From DASUFE01 sp036274675 (GTDB lineage: Bacteria; Pseudomonadota; Gammaproteobacteria; HTCC5015), in contig DASUFE010000040.1 in the NCBI GenBank assembly GCA_036274675.1, positions 9,364 through 73,363 on the forward strand: DNA of 64,000 nucleotides, written 5' to 3'. The position numbers were made by a program, and so were the translations under genes. The notes below the pieces were generated by a model. It did not search any database, had not been told where the DNA came from, and worked only from the letters and a program-made list of their open reading frames with translations. Below are positions 8,140-17,109 of the stretch, piece after piece; within the stretch, counting starts at the first letter, position 1, and the number at the start of each line of letters is the position of its first letter.

Positions 8140-11100
8140 ATGACTTACACTAAACACCCGGTGAGCAGCAGTATCGGCGCCGTTTTGCGGGTGCTGCTGG
8201 CGGTATGGCTGTTGTGCGCAACCGGGCCGGCCACGGCCTGGATCTGGGATAAATATCCCGTGCCCATCAAGGACCGGCCCGACTGGGTGCTGCCGAAGGA
8301 GGCGCCGACGGATTTCACGGTGCCGGATCAGATCACGCAGGGCATCTATCATCTGCTGGTGGACACACAGGTCCACGTGCCCGAGAGCGGGGAGCCGGAG
8401 TACTTCTATCACTTCGCGCGCCACCTGGTGAACCTGACGGGCGTCAAGCAGGCTTCCCAGATCCAGATCGATTACAACCCGGAGTATCAGTCGCCGCGCC
8501 TGCATGAGGTCGCGGTGTGGCGCGAGGGCAAGCGCATCGACAAGCTGGATACGGCCCGGATAACCCTGGTCAACAGCGAGAAAGACCTCGACCAGATGCT
8601 GTACAGCGGCGAGCAGACCCTGCATATACTGCTCGACGATATCCGGGCCGGCGACACGCTCGAATACAGCTACACCCTGAAGGGCTACAACCCCATCTAC
8701 GACGGCGTCTTCGCATTCGATCATTACACCGACTGGCCGGTGCCGGTGGAAGAGCTGTCGATCTCGGTGTACTGGCAGAAATCGCAGCCGCTTTATAACA
8801 GGATCAGCGACAAGGCGGCCAAGATGCGCATCGTGGCGGAAGAAAAGGGCATCCGCTACATCGTCGAGAAAAGCGGTATCGACGCGGTAATGAAGGAGGA
8901 AGACACGCCGGGGTGGTTCGAGCCCTACGGCCTGGTGCGCTTCAGCGAATCCGCGGACTGGCAGGACATCGCCGACTGGGCGCGGCCTTTGATGGAAGAA
9001 GGCGTCGCCAGCGGGCCGGAGATCCAGAAGATCGCAAACGATATTGAGCGCAAAGCGGTGGACCGGCCGCATCGCATTGCGCAGGCGCTGCAGTACGTGC
9101 AGGGAGAAATACGCTACTACGGCATCGAGATCGGCGAGAACTCGCACCGGCCCTTGAGCGCGGAACAGACACTGGCGCGCCGCTACGGCGACTGCAAGGA
9201 CAAGGCCGTTCTGCTGTTGTCGATCCTGCGCGCGCTCGGCATCGAGGCCTACGCGGCGCTGGTGAACTCGCAGCTGCGGCGCGGGGTCGGCGACGCGCTG
9301 CCGGCAATCAACCTGTTCAACCACGTCATCGTCAGCGTCATTTACGACGGCAAGGTCTACTGGCTGGACCCCTCGCGTGAATATCAGTACGGCAACCTGA
9401 GTCTGATCCACCAGCCTGATTACGGCTACGCCCTGGTGCTGAAACCGGGCGCTAACGCGCTCACGGACGCGCGGCCGCAGTACCAGGCATACTCCGGAAA
9501 CGAACTGCACGAGAGCTTCGACCTCACCGCTGGGCCGCAGGCGCCCGCGCTTTACACGGCGCATACCGTCGTCATGGGCCTGAACGCGGAAAAACTGCGC
9601 CGCACCCTGGCCGGCAGCAACCAGAACAACGCGCAGAAGGACTATCTTAATTTCTACAAGCGGTTCTATCCGTCCATCCAGCCGCTTCAACCGGCCGCCT
9701 TCAAGGACCGTCCGGAACTCAACGAGATGGAAGTCGACGAAAAGTATTCCATCCAGAACATCTGGGAACAGAACCCGCGCGATAAAAAACATTTCGCCTG
9801 GTTCCACGCGCACGCGATCATGCCCTACCTCAAAACGGTGGACCCGGAGCAGCGCCAGCAGCCGCTGGCGCTGGAGCATCCCGTCAACATCCACCAGCTG
9901 ATCGAAGTGAACCTGCAAGACTACCGCTGGGATTTCGAGAACGAGGACTTCTCCGAGGGCAATCCCTTCTTCTCCTTTTCCAAGTCGGTGCGCTTCATTC
10001 CGGCTTCGCGCAAGCTGCTGATCGAGTACAACTACACCAGCAAAATGGATTTCGTGGCGCCGGTCAACCTCAAGTATTACCTCGAGGCCATCGATGCGGT
10101 GCGTGAGCAGAGCCGTTACGGCATACTCATCAGGCCCGCCGCGCTCGCCGGCGGCACTGACACGGAATCGCGGGCGGAACGCGACTACGTGCTGTATGCG
10201 CTTCTCGGCTATCTCGGCGCCTTCGTACTGCTGTTCGCGGTATGGCGGCTGCAACGGCGCCGCCATTTATTGAAGGGCGATGCGCTCTATTACCCGGTCG
10301 CGCTGCCCAAGTTCGCGGTGATGTGGCTGTGCAGCTTCGGGCTCTACGGTTTCTATTGGTTCTACCGCAACTGGAAGCACGTGCAGCGGCGCGACCGCGC
10401 CAACATGATGCCGGCGATGCGCGGCATCCTGCACTGGATCTGGTACTACCCGTTGTACGACGAACTGCGCCGCGACAACGCCGCGCGCTACCCGCTGCGC
10501 CGCCATCTGCCGCCGCAGCCCGCGGGCGTCGCGCTGGCGGTGGCTTTCCTCGGCACGGCCGTGGTGGCCGGTCTCGGATATCCCGGCTTTGCCATGTGCG
10601 CCTGCATGCTGCTGACGCTGCCGCTGGCGAACTACGTGAATTACATCAACTCCGATGACGACCAGCGGCGCAAGGCGTTCAAGCACCATTCGCGGTGGCG
10701 GCCGCGCCACGCCATGCTGGTGCTGCTGGGCGCGCCGCTGCTGGTGTCCCTGCTCGGCGCGGAGACGGGCCTGATCCCCGGCGAGAAGGTCGTGGAGGGC
10801 AAGGCCCTGCTGGGCTACAACCTGAAATTCCTGCAGCGCCGGGGCGTGATCCAGCCCACTGACGAAATCCGCTATTTCTACAGCAACACTCTCATCAGCA
10901 TCCACGGCGACGGCAACGGATTTTCCGACCGCCATGTCTTCACCTACTGGAAGGATGACGGTGAGTTTTACTTCGAAGGCGCGACTTTCGACGAAATCCG
11001 CGATATCAACGTCATCTGGGGCCGCTGGAATTCCGATACCGTGATCGAGATTATCCGCAACAACGGCAGCCGGTTCACGCTGTACGCCTCCGCCGCCGGC

Positions 11101-11184
11101 CACAAGGACCGGGCCTTCGTCAACGCCCTGCTCGAACGCTGGAAGAAGCGGCGCCAGCCCGGAGCCGTGGCGGCGGGACTATAA
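8140..11184 (+). CDS. DUF3857/transglutaminase-like membrane protein, copy 1 (B1)
   Basis: 1014 residues: signal peptide (about 1-36), DUF3857 domain (about 70-240), transglutaminase-like domain (about 300-430) with an intact papain-like triad C352 (GDCKDK), H395 (FNHVIV) and D410 (YWLDPS), a beta-rich middle, then transmembrane helices from about residue 688 including FGLYGFYWFYRNW, a DUF4234-like signature, and a final cytoplasmic or membrane-proximal domain of about 130 residues. Family members are exported and thought to act on peptides or proteins, but substrates are unknown. Paralogue of 12784-15846. The ribosome site is weak. An upstream TACAAT at 8062-8067 may be a -10. Forms a cassette with the preceding gene. 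Confidence 0.88.
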   Translation: MTYTKHPVSSSIGAVLRVLLAVWLLCATGPATAWIWDKYPVPIKDRPDWVLPKEAPTDFTVPDQITQGIYHLLVDTQVHVPESGEPEYFYHFARHLVNLTGVKQASQIQIDYNPEYQSPRLHEVAVWREGKRIDKLDTARITLVNSEKDLDQMLYSGEQTLHILLDDIRAGDTLEYSYTLKGYNPIYDGVFAFDHYTDWPVPVEELSISVYWQKSQPLYNRISDKAAKMRIVAEEKGIRYIVEKSGIDAVMKEEDTPGWFEPYGLVRFSESADWQDIADWARPLMEEGVASGPEIQKIANDIERKAVDRPHRIAQALQYVQGEIRYYGIEIGENSHRPLSAEQTLARRYGDCKDKAVLLLSILRALGIEAYAALVNSQLRRGVGDALPAINLFNHVIVSVIYDGKVYWLDPSREYQYGNLSLIHQPDYGYALVLKPGANALTDARPQYQAYSGNELHESFDLTAGPQAPALYTAHTVVMGLNAEKLRRTLAGSNQNNAQKDYLNFYKRFYPSIQPLQPAAFKDRPELNEMEVDEKYSIQNIWEQNPRDKKHFAWFHAHAIMPYLKTVDPEQRQQPLALEHPVNIHQLIEVNLQDYRWDFENEDFSEGNPFFSFSKSVRFIPASRKLLIEYNYTSKMDFVAPVNLKYYLEAIDAVREQSRYGILIRPAALAGGTDTESRAERDYVLYALLGYLGAFVLLFAVWRLQRRRHLLKGDALYYPVALPKFAVMWLCSFGLYGFYWFYRNWKHVQRRDRANMMPAMRGILHWIWYYPLYDELRRDNAARYPLRRHLPPQPAGVALAVAFLGTAVVAGLGYPGFAMCACMLLTLPLANYVNYINSDDDQRRKAFKHHSRWRPRHAMLVLLGAPLLVSLLGAETGLIPGEKVVEGKALLGYNLKFLQRRGVIQPTDEIRYFYSNTLISIHGDGNGFSDRHVFTYWKDDGEFYFEGATFDEIRDINVIWGRWNSDTVIEIIRNNGSRFTLYASAAGHKDRAFVNALLERWKKRRQPGAVAAGL

Positions 11185-11197
11185 TCGAATACCAGTG

Positions 11198-11282
11198 CCT
11201 CTCGCAGAGAGGCGGTGATCGCGGAAGAAGTTAAAATTTATCCACCAATATTTGTTATTTATCCCGCGTTCACCGCGAGAGA
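11198..11282. repeat. Imperfect palindromic element (CTCTCGC family)
   Basis: The left arm CTCTCGCAGAGAGGCGGTGA and the right arm ending CACCGCGAGAG face each other across an AT-rich centre, between B1 and A2. It belongs to the family described at 34611-34787 and elsewhere and could fold as a long stem that ends or attenuates transcription between the two cassettes. Confidence 0.7.
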
Positions 11283-11361
11283 AAAATAAAAACAGAATGC
11301 TGCTTGACCCGGCATTTGCCGGATGCGACGCACTCGAAAATCGAAAGTCGAGGAACGACTC

Positions 11362-12678
11362 ATGAAAATAAAATACATATTCTGGGGCGGCGCCAGTCTG
11401 CTGGCGTTGTTGCTGCTGATCGCGTTTCTTCCCGTCGACTCGAAGCTTGACGCCGAGGCGGCGGCCTGGGGCGAAGCGGCCAACGACACGGCCGAAACGA
11501 CGGACAACGGCTATTACTACCTGATGGGCATCATGGCCGCGGCCGAGGAAGATCCGGCCGTCGCCGGCAAGGCATGGCTCGATGAGTACCTGCGGGCGGA
11601 ACGGGAGTTTCTGGACGGCGCCGCCGCGGAATTCATCGCGCCGGAATATCCGCCCGAAAAAATGCTGCCCAGGATCAGCGGCGACTATTATTGCATGCTC
11701 AACGAGCAGGGCTGTTTCGCGCGGCTCACGGGCGATCCGGTCACGCTGCGGCGCGAACTCGCGACCCATGCCGTGCTGGCGCAGCGCTACCGGCGGTTGC
11801 TCGACTTTGCGGAACTGAAACCCCTCACCCAGCCGACCTTGTACGAAAGCATCCCGCCTTATCGTTACCTTATCGACGGGCACCGGGTGAACCAGCTCAC
11901 GATCATTCTCGCGCAGCTCTCCGGCAAGCGAGCCGTCTCGCTCGAAATGTTGCGCCATGACATGGCGCAGTTGCGGCGGCACCTCGCTTCCGCGCACAGC
12001 CTGATCGGTAAAATGGTGATGCTGTCGATGTTCGCCAACGATCTGAACCTGCTGCTGTATATCGCGCCGGCGGACGCGCGCCAGAACGTGCCCGCCCTGT
12101 CCGCCGAGGAGCGCACATTGCGCCCGCAGCTGCAACGCGAGTTCGGCAGCATCGTGAATTTCCACCGCCATTTGGCGGCGCATCCCGAATCCTTCGAGAC
12201 GCAAGCCGGGCCGATCGGCGGCTGGATCATGCGCAACAGCCTCAAATCCAATATGAGCGTCAACGACATGTTCCCCTATTTCCAGGAGATCGCGGAGCTG
12301 TCGGCGCTGGATGCCGCCGCTTTCAATGCCCGCGCCGCAACCGGCGACCTGCCCGAATTCGAACCGGGTTTCAGTTTGCGCAATGTCGGCGGTTCGTTTC
12401 TCAATTCAAAGGCCTCGCCCGCGCTCATACCGTATGTTGCACGCCTGCACGACGTGGATTGCAAGATCGCTCTCGCCAATGCGGCGCTGCCGCTCGACGC
12501 GACGGCCTGGAAAGAGATTCTGGAGGGCCGCCGCGAACTCGCGGTCGCCAACCCGTACCGGCCGGAAGAGAAACCGTATGTGGAGGCCGGCGCGGTCTGC
12601 TTCAGCGGCCCCTTCCCCGACGAGCAGAGGCATCGTTGCATCCGCAAGACCGTGGATGGCGAACCCAGGAAAAATTGA
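11362..12678 (+). CDS. Membrane-anchored alpha-helical protein, cassette copy 2 (A2)
   Basis: A 438-residue paralogue of the protein at 6671-7948, with the same MKIKY start, signal anchor (FWGGASLLALLLLIAFLP) and conserved landmarks (LDAEAAAW, DNGYYYLMG, AEEDP, KSNMSVN, RLHDVDCKI, CFSGPFPD, RCIRK). Start at 11362 rather than the in-frame ATG at 11323 because AGGAA stands 8 bases before it and because the copy-1 protein begins at the same residue. Copy 2 has a small insertion near the C-terminus (about residues 375-390). Divergence between copies is large, so the duplication is old or came by separate transfer. Function unknown. Confidence 0.87.
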   Translation: MKIKYIFWGGASLLALLLLIAFLPVDSKLDAEAAAWGEAANDTAETTDNGYYYLMGIMAAAEEDPAVAGKAWLDEYLRAEREFLDGAAAEFIAPEYPPEKMLPRISGDYYCMLNEQGCFARLTGDPVTLRRELATHAVLAQRYRRLLDFAELKPLTQPTLYESIPPYRYLIDGHRVNQLTIILAQLSGKRAVSLEMLRHDMAQLRRHLASAHSLIGKMVMLSMFANDLNLLLYIAPADARQNVPALSAEERTLRPQLQREFGSIVNFHRHLAAHPESFETQAGPIGGWIMRNSLKSNMSVNDMFPYFQEIAELSALDAAAFNARAATGDLPEFEPGFSLRNVGGSFLNSKASPALIPYVARLHDVDCKIALANAALPLDATAWKEILEGRRELAVANPYRPEEKPYVEAGAVCFSGPFPDEQRHRCIRKTVDGEPRKN

Positions 12679-12783
12679 GATGTTGGAACTTTAGCCGCAA
12701 TAGCGTGGCGAGTCGGACGCACTCATCGAAAGCGGGCGCAGCCCGCGGGATGTCCCGGATCATTAATGTGAACGCGGCATGGA

Positions 12784-15700
12784 ATGACTGAAAGAATGAA
12801 GGATTGGCTTTTCAGATTGATCACACTGCTGGCGACGTGCCTGCTCGCGTGCGGGAGCGCGGGCGCGGCAAAACAGACAGTGCCGCCGCCCGTTGAGACA
12901 GCTCCGCCCCCCGCCTGGGTGGCGCCGCTCCGTGCCGAGATCGGCTCGACGGTGCCGCAAGCCGAAATTTCCCAGGGTGTCTATCACCTGCTGGTGGATA
13001 CCCAGGTGCGGGCGGACCAGCGCGCGGACCCCGAGTTCTTTTTTCATTACGCGCAACACATCGTGAATCAGACGGGGGTCGAACAGAGCGCGCAAATCTA
13101 TATCGATTTCGATCCGGCCTACGAAACCCTGGTGCTGCACGAGGTTGCCATCTGGCGCGACGGCAGAAAGCTCGACAAGCTGCAGACGGCGCGCATGAGC
13201 CTGCTCAACCGCGAGAAGGATCTCGACGAGTTGCTTTATAACGGGGAAAAGTCACTGCACCTGATCCTGGACGATATCGGCGTCGGCGATACCCTCGATT
13301 ACAGCTATTCGATCAAGGGCTATAACCCGATATTCGAAAATATTTTCGCCTTCGCCCACTACATGGAATGGTCGGTGCCGGTGCGCCGCCTGTCGATCGC
13401 GGTGAACTGGCTGAAACCGCAACCGCTTTATCACCGGCTGAAAGGCGCCGGTTTCAAGGTGAAAGAGGCCGCCATCGCGGGCGGCACGCGCTACTCCGTG
13501 GAGAAAACCGACGTCAAGGGATTACTGCGGGATGAGAACACGCCCTACTGGTTCGATCCCTACGGCGTGGTCCGCTTCAGCGAAACGAAAAGCTGGCGCG
13601 AGGTGGCGGACTGGGCGCGCCCGCTGATGGAGGCGAGCGTCAGCGACGGCGCGGAGATCGCGCGCATCGCCGCCGGCATCGCGAAGGATGCCGCCGGCCC
13701 GGAACAGCGGATCGCGCGGGCACTGCAGTACGTGCAGAACCAGGTGCGCTACTTCGGCATCGAGATCGGCGAGAATTCGCACCGGCCCTCGAAGGCGGAA
13801 GAAACCCTGGCGCGCCGTTACGGCGACTGCAAGGACAAGACCGTGCTGCTGCTGTCGATCCTGCGCGCGCTCGGCATCGAGGCCTATGCCGCCCTGGTGA
13901 ACTCGCGCATGAACCGCGAACTCAAGGAGGTGTTGCCCGGCATCAGTATGTTCGATCATGTGATCGTGAACGCGCTTTACAATGGGAAGACCTATTGGCT
14001 CGACCCCACGCTGCAATACCAGAGCGGCAGCCTCGGCGCGATCCACCAGCCGGATTACGGCTACGCGCTGGTGCTGAAACCCGGCGCCGCGGAATTGACC
14101 GATGCCCGCCCGCTGGCGCAAGCGCCCTCGGGCACCGAGATCAAGGATAGCTTCGACCTGACCGCCGGCGCCGGCAAGCCCGCCGTCTATACCGCCCATA
14201 CGCGAACCTTCGGCCGTAACGCCGAAAGGCTGCGCAGCGATCTCGCCGACAGTGGAGTGCACGGCGTCCAGAACGATTATCTCAATTTCTACAAACAGTA
14301 TTATCCCTCCATCGCGGCCCTCGAACCGGCGCGCTTCACCGACCGGCCGGACAGCAACGAGATCGAGGTGAACGAAAAATATTTCATCGACTCGATGTGG
14401 GAGGAAAGCGCGGAAGAGAAAAGACTTTACGCCTGGTTCTACGCGAACTCGATCTCGCCCCACCTGCAGAAACTGAAGGGCGGCCGGCGCAAGCAGCCCC
14501 TGGAGCTGGATTATCCCGTCAATGTCAGGCATTCCATCGAAGTGGCGCTGCCGGACTCCTCCTGGAACTTCAACGACGAGGATTTCGCCGAAAACAACGA
14601 CTTCTTCTCCTTCACCTCCAGAACCCGCTTCGACAAGGCCGCGCGCAAGCTGCGTTTCGAGTACACCTACTCGAGCAAGACCGACTTCGTGCCGGCGGAC
14701 GATATCGACGCTTACATCAAGGCCTACACCCGGACGGACGAGCAGAGCCGTTATGGAATATACACCGACACCGCTTCCGCCGGGGCGGGCGGCAATACGC
14801 ACCGGGGTGGCGACGCGAAACGCGGCGATATAGCGGAGCCCGATTATGCGCTGCCGCTGCTGATCGTCTACGCCCTGCTGTACGCGACGGTCTTCGCGGC
14901 CTGGCGGGTGCATCAGGCAGGCCGCCCCTTCAAGGGCGAAATGAGCTGGTTCCCGGTGACGCTGCCCAAATTCGCACTCATGTGGATCGGTACTTTCGGG
15001 CTCTACGGCCTGTACTGGTTCTACCGCAACTGGCTGTACGTCAAACAGCGCGACCGTTCCAGCATAATGCCGGCCGCGCGCAGCCTGTTCGCGAATTTCT
15101 GGTACTACCCTTTGTATGAGGAATTGCGGCGCGACGACGCGCAGCGCTTCACGCGTTCGCAGCTGCCGCCGCCCGCGGTGGCCGCGCTCTACGCGGCGCT
15201 GTTTCTGGTCGCCGCGGCCGCCGCCTGCCTTTCGGATTACACGATCGCTTCCAGCCTCGCCGCGCTGGCGCTGCTGCTGCCGCTCGCGAATTACATCCAG
15301 TTCATCAACCAGGATAACGCGCCGGCGCTCGCTCACAATTCAAAATGGTCGCCGCGCCATTTCCTGCTGCTCCTGCTGAGCACGCCGCTGCTGCTGTTGC
15401 TGGCCGGCGCCGAGGCGGGCCTGTTGCCGAGCGAGAGCGTGATCCCCGGCAACAAGCTCCTGCATTTCAACCTCAAGTTCCTGCAGCGCAAGGGCGTCGT
15501 CCGCCCGGAGGACGAGATCCGCTATTTTTACAGCGACGCGCTGCTCAGCATGCGTGAGGACGGCAGCGGATTCTCGGACCGGCACGTGTTCTCCTACTGG
15601 GTGGATGAAGGCCGGTTCTTCCTCGAAAGCGCGAGCTACGACGAAATCAAGGATCTCAAGGTCACCTGGGGCGGCTGGAACAGCCCCACCGCCGTCGAAG

Positions 15701-15846
15701 TCATCCGCAAGGACGACAGCCGTTTCACGCTTTACGCCGCCACCTCGGGCAGGAAAGACAAACTGTTCGTCGACACCCTGCTGGAGCGCTGGAAAAAAAT
15801 GGCGTCCGGGGAGACCGCCGAGACGATAACGGGAACCAAACCGTGA
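12784..15846 (+). CDS. DUF3857/transglutaminase-like membrane protein, copy 2 (B2)
   Basis: 1020 residues with the same layout as B1: signal peptide with a Cys (LLACGSAGA, possibly a lipobox), DUF3857 domain (about 60-235), transglutaminase-like core with C349 (GDCKDK), H392 (FDHVIV) and D407 (YWLDPT), helices from about residue 690 with TFGLYGLYWFYRNW, and the same C-terminal domain (FLQRKGVVRPEDEIRYFYSD). Similarity to B1 runs end to end. Both triads are complete, so both copies should be active if the fold is enzymatic. The stop is only 10 bases from the start of the TraB-like gene, so the last three genes of the block look translationally grouped. Confidence 0.88.
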   Translation: MTERMKDWLFRLITLLATCLLACGSAGAAKQTVPPPVETAPPPAWVAPLRAEIGSTVPQAEISQGVYHLLVDTQVRADQRADPEFFFHYAQHIVNQTGVEQSAQIYIDFDPAYETLVLHEVAIWRDGRKLDKLQTARMSLLNREKDLDELLYNGEKSLHLILDDIGVGDTLDYSYSIKGYNPIFENIFAFAHYMEWSVPVRRLSIAVNWLKPQPLYHRLKGAGFKVKEAAIAGGTRYSVEKTDVKGLLRDENTPYWFDPYGVVRFSETKSWREVADWARPLMEASVSDGAEIARIAAGIAKDAAGPEQRIARALQYVQNQVRYFGIEIGENSHRPSKAEETLARRYGDCKDKTVLLLSILRALGIEAYAALVNSRMNRELKEVLPGISMFDHVIVNALYNGKTYWLDPTLQYQSGSLGAIHQPDYGYALVLKPGAAELTDARPLAQAPSGTEIKDSFDLTAGAGKPAVYTAHTRTFGRNAERLRSDLADSGVHGVQNDYLNFYKQYYPSIAALEPARFTDRPDSNEIEVNEKYFIDSMWEESAEEKRLYAWFYANSISPHLQKLKGGRRKQPLELDYPVNVRHSIEVALPDSSWNFNDEDFAENNDFFSFTSRTRFDKAARKLRFEYTYSSKTDFVPADDIDAYIKAYTRTDEQSRYGIYTDTASAGAGGNTHRGGDAKRGDIAEPDYALPLLIVYALLYATVFAAWRVHQAGRPFKGEMSWFPVTLPKFALMWIGTFGLYGLYWFYRNWLYVKQRDRSSIMPAARSLFANFWYYPLYEELRRDDAQRFTRSQLPPPAVAALYAALFLVAAAAACLSDYTIASSLAALALLLPLANYIQFINQDNAPALAHNSKWSPRHFLLLLLSTPLLLLLAGAEAGLLPSESVIPGNKLLHFNLKFLQRKGVVRPEDEIRYFYSDALLSMREDGSGFSDRHVFSYWVDEGRFFLESASYDEIKDLKVTWGGWNSPTAVEVIRKDDSRFTLYAATSGRKDKLFVDTLLERWKKMASGETAETITGTKP

Positions 15847-15856
15847 GGGCCGGCCG

Positions 15857-17101
15857 ATGATGCGGGTTTTCATCAATCTGTTCGTGACGGGTTTCGCGCT
15901 CGATGCCGCGGTTTCGACCGTCGACGACGTGACGCGCCTGCTGCTGGAGCGCAATCTCCTCGGTGCGCCGCGGGCGATACTCGCCTTCGCCGTGCTCTTC
16001 CTGTCGCCCTTCGTATACCTCGCCTGCGGCCTCGACAGCCGGCTGCCGAAACTCTGGCTGCTGCCGCCCGCGGTGTTCGCGATGTGGGCGGGTTTCGGCG
16101 CGCTGCCGCTGCCGCTTTTTTTCGAGGGCGCGCCGCTGCAGGCGGCGGCCAGCCTGATGCAACTCATACTGGCGGCCTGCGTATTCGCGGGTCTGAAGAA
16201 GCAAACCGGTGACTGGCTGCCGCCGCCGGAATTCTACGCGCGCCCGGCGTGGCGGCTGCGCAGCACCCTGGGGTTCGCGCTCGGCAACGTGTTATTGGTT
16301 CCGGTGGCGCTTGCGCTGCTGCTGGCGTCGTCGGCCTTCGGATATTTGCGCCATAATACCGGCGGCTTCGTGCACTTCGCCGCCGACGGCGTGCAACTGG
16401 AGGAGCGCAGTTATACCCGCGACGGGCGGACCGTGCGCCTGATTCCCATGATCCATGTCGGCAGCGCCGCGCATTACCGCGAACTCAGCGCCGTCCTGGC
16501 CGACCCGGAGGCCCTCGTGCTGATGGAAGGCGTCAGCGACCGCGAAGATCTTTTGAAGACCCCGCTTTCCTATTCGAAGATGGCCGGTTTCATCGGGCTC
16601 GACGTGCAGGAGCACATGGCGCTGCCCGGCCGGGTGCTGGAGTACGAAGACCTGGACACGCCCGGCCCGGCGCACACGGACGACGACGGCCCCGACATCG
16701 TCCGCGCGGACATCGACAGCAGCGAACTCTCGGAGGAAACCCGGCAATTCATCGAAAGCGTCGGAGCACTGTTCGATCCCGAGGATTCCTTTCTTGAAAG
16801 CTTCAAACGCTACAGCGCCTGGTATCAAGCCAACATGACCCCCGAGCTGGAGCGGGCGGTGTTCGCGGAGATTATCGGCAAGCGCAACGAGGCCCTGTTG
16901 CGCCATCTCGACCGCGCCCTGCCCGGCCATGACCTGATCCTGATCCCATGGGGCGCCATGCACATGCCGGGGCTGGAAACGGGCCTGATCGAACGGGGCT
17001 TCAGCCCCGCGGGCTCGACGCGCCGTCTCGCCATCGCGTTCAAAGACCTGCTTGGGAACGGCGCAAGCGCGCCGGAACCGGCGGACGGCGCGGAGCATTG
17101 A
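15857..17101 (+). CDS. Membrane-embedded TraB/GumN-like putative protease
   Basis: 414 residues. The first 165 contain about five hydrophobic helices; the rest is a TraB/GumN (TIKI-like) domain with the two family signatures, IPMIHVGSAAHY (H200) and a late GAMHMPG, plus an acidic strand LVLMEG. Eukaryotic TIKI proteins of this clan are metal-dependent proteases and PrgY-type bacterial members inhibit pheromones; bacterial function here is unproven. The usual order is domain then membrane anchor, whereas here the helices come first. GAGGG precedes the ATG. The gene sits 10 bases after B2 and 8 bases before the M50 protease gene, which indicates an operon. Confidence 0.82.
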   Translation: MMRVFINLFVTGFALDAAVSTVDDVTRLLLERNLLGAPRAILAFAVLFLSPFVYLACGLDSRLPKLWLLPPAVFAMWAGFGALPLPLFFEGAPLQAAASLMQLILAACVFAGLKKQTGDWLPPPEFYARPAWRLRSTLGFALGNVLLVPVALALLLASSAFGYLRHNTGGFVHFAADGVQLEERSYTRDGRTVRLIPMIHVGSAAHYRELSAVLADPEALVLMEGVSDREDLLKTPLSYSKMAGFIGLDVQEHMALPGRVLEYEDLDTPGPAHTDDDGPDIVRADIDSSELSEETRQFIESVGALFDPEDSFLESFKRYSAWYQANMTPELERAVFAEIIGKRNEALLRHLDRALPGHDLILIPWGAMHMPGLETGLIERGFSPAGSTRRLAIAFKDLLGNGASAPEPADGAEH

Positions 17102-17109
17102 GAGCTTCC

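Noticed and set aside
8026..10266. Large reverse-strand open frame (746 codons) opposite the first transglutaminase-like gene
   Set aside because: High GC antisense shadow: low-complexity His/Arg/Val composition, no domain, no ribosome site; the forward frame has clear catalytic motifs.
13522..15336. Reverse-strand open frame (604 codons) opposite the second transglutaminase-like gene
   Set aside because: Same antisense shadow as for copy 1; composition and lack of motifs match.
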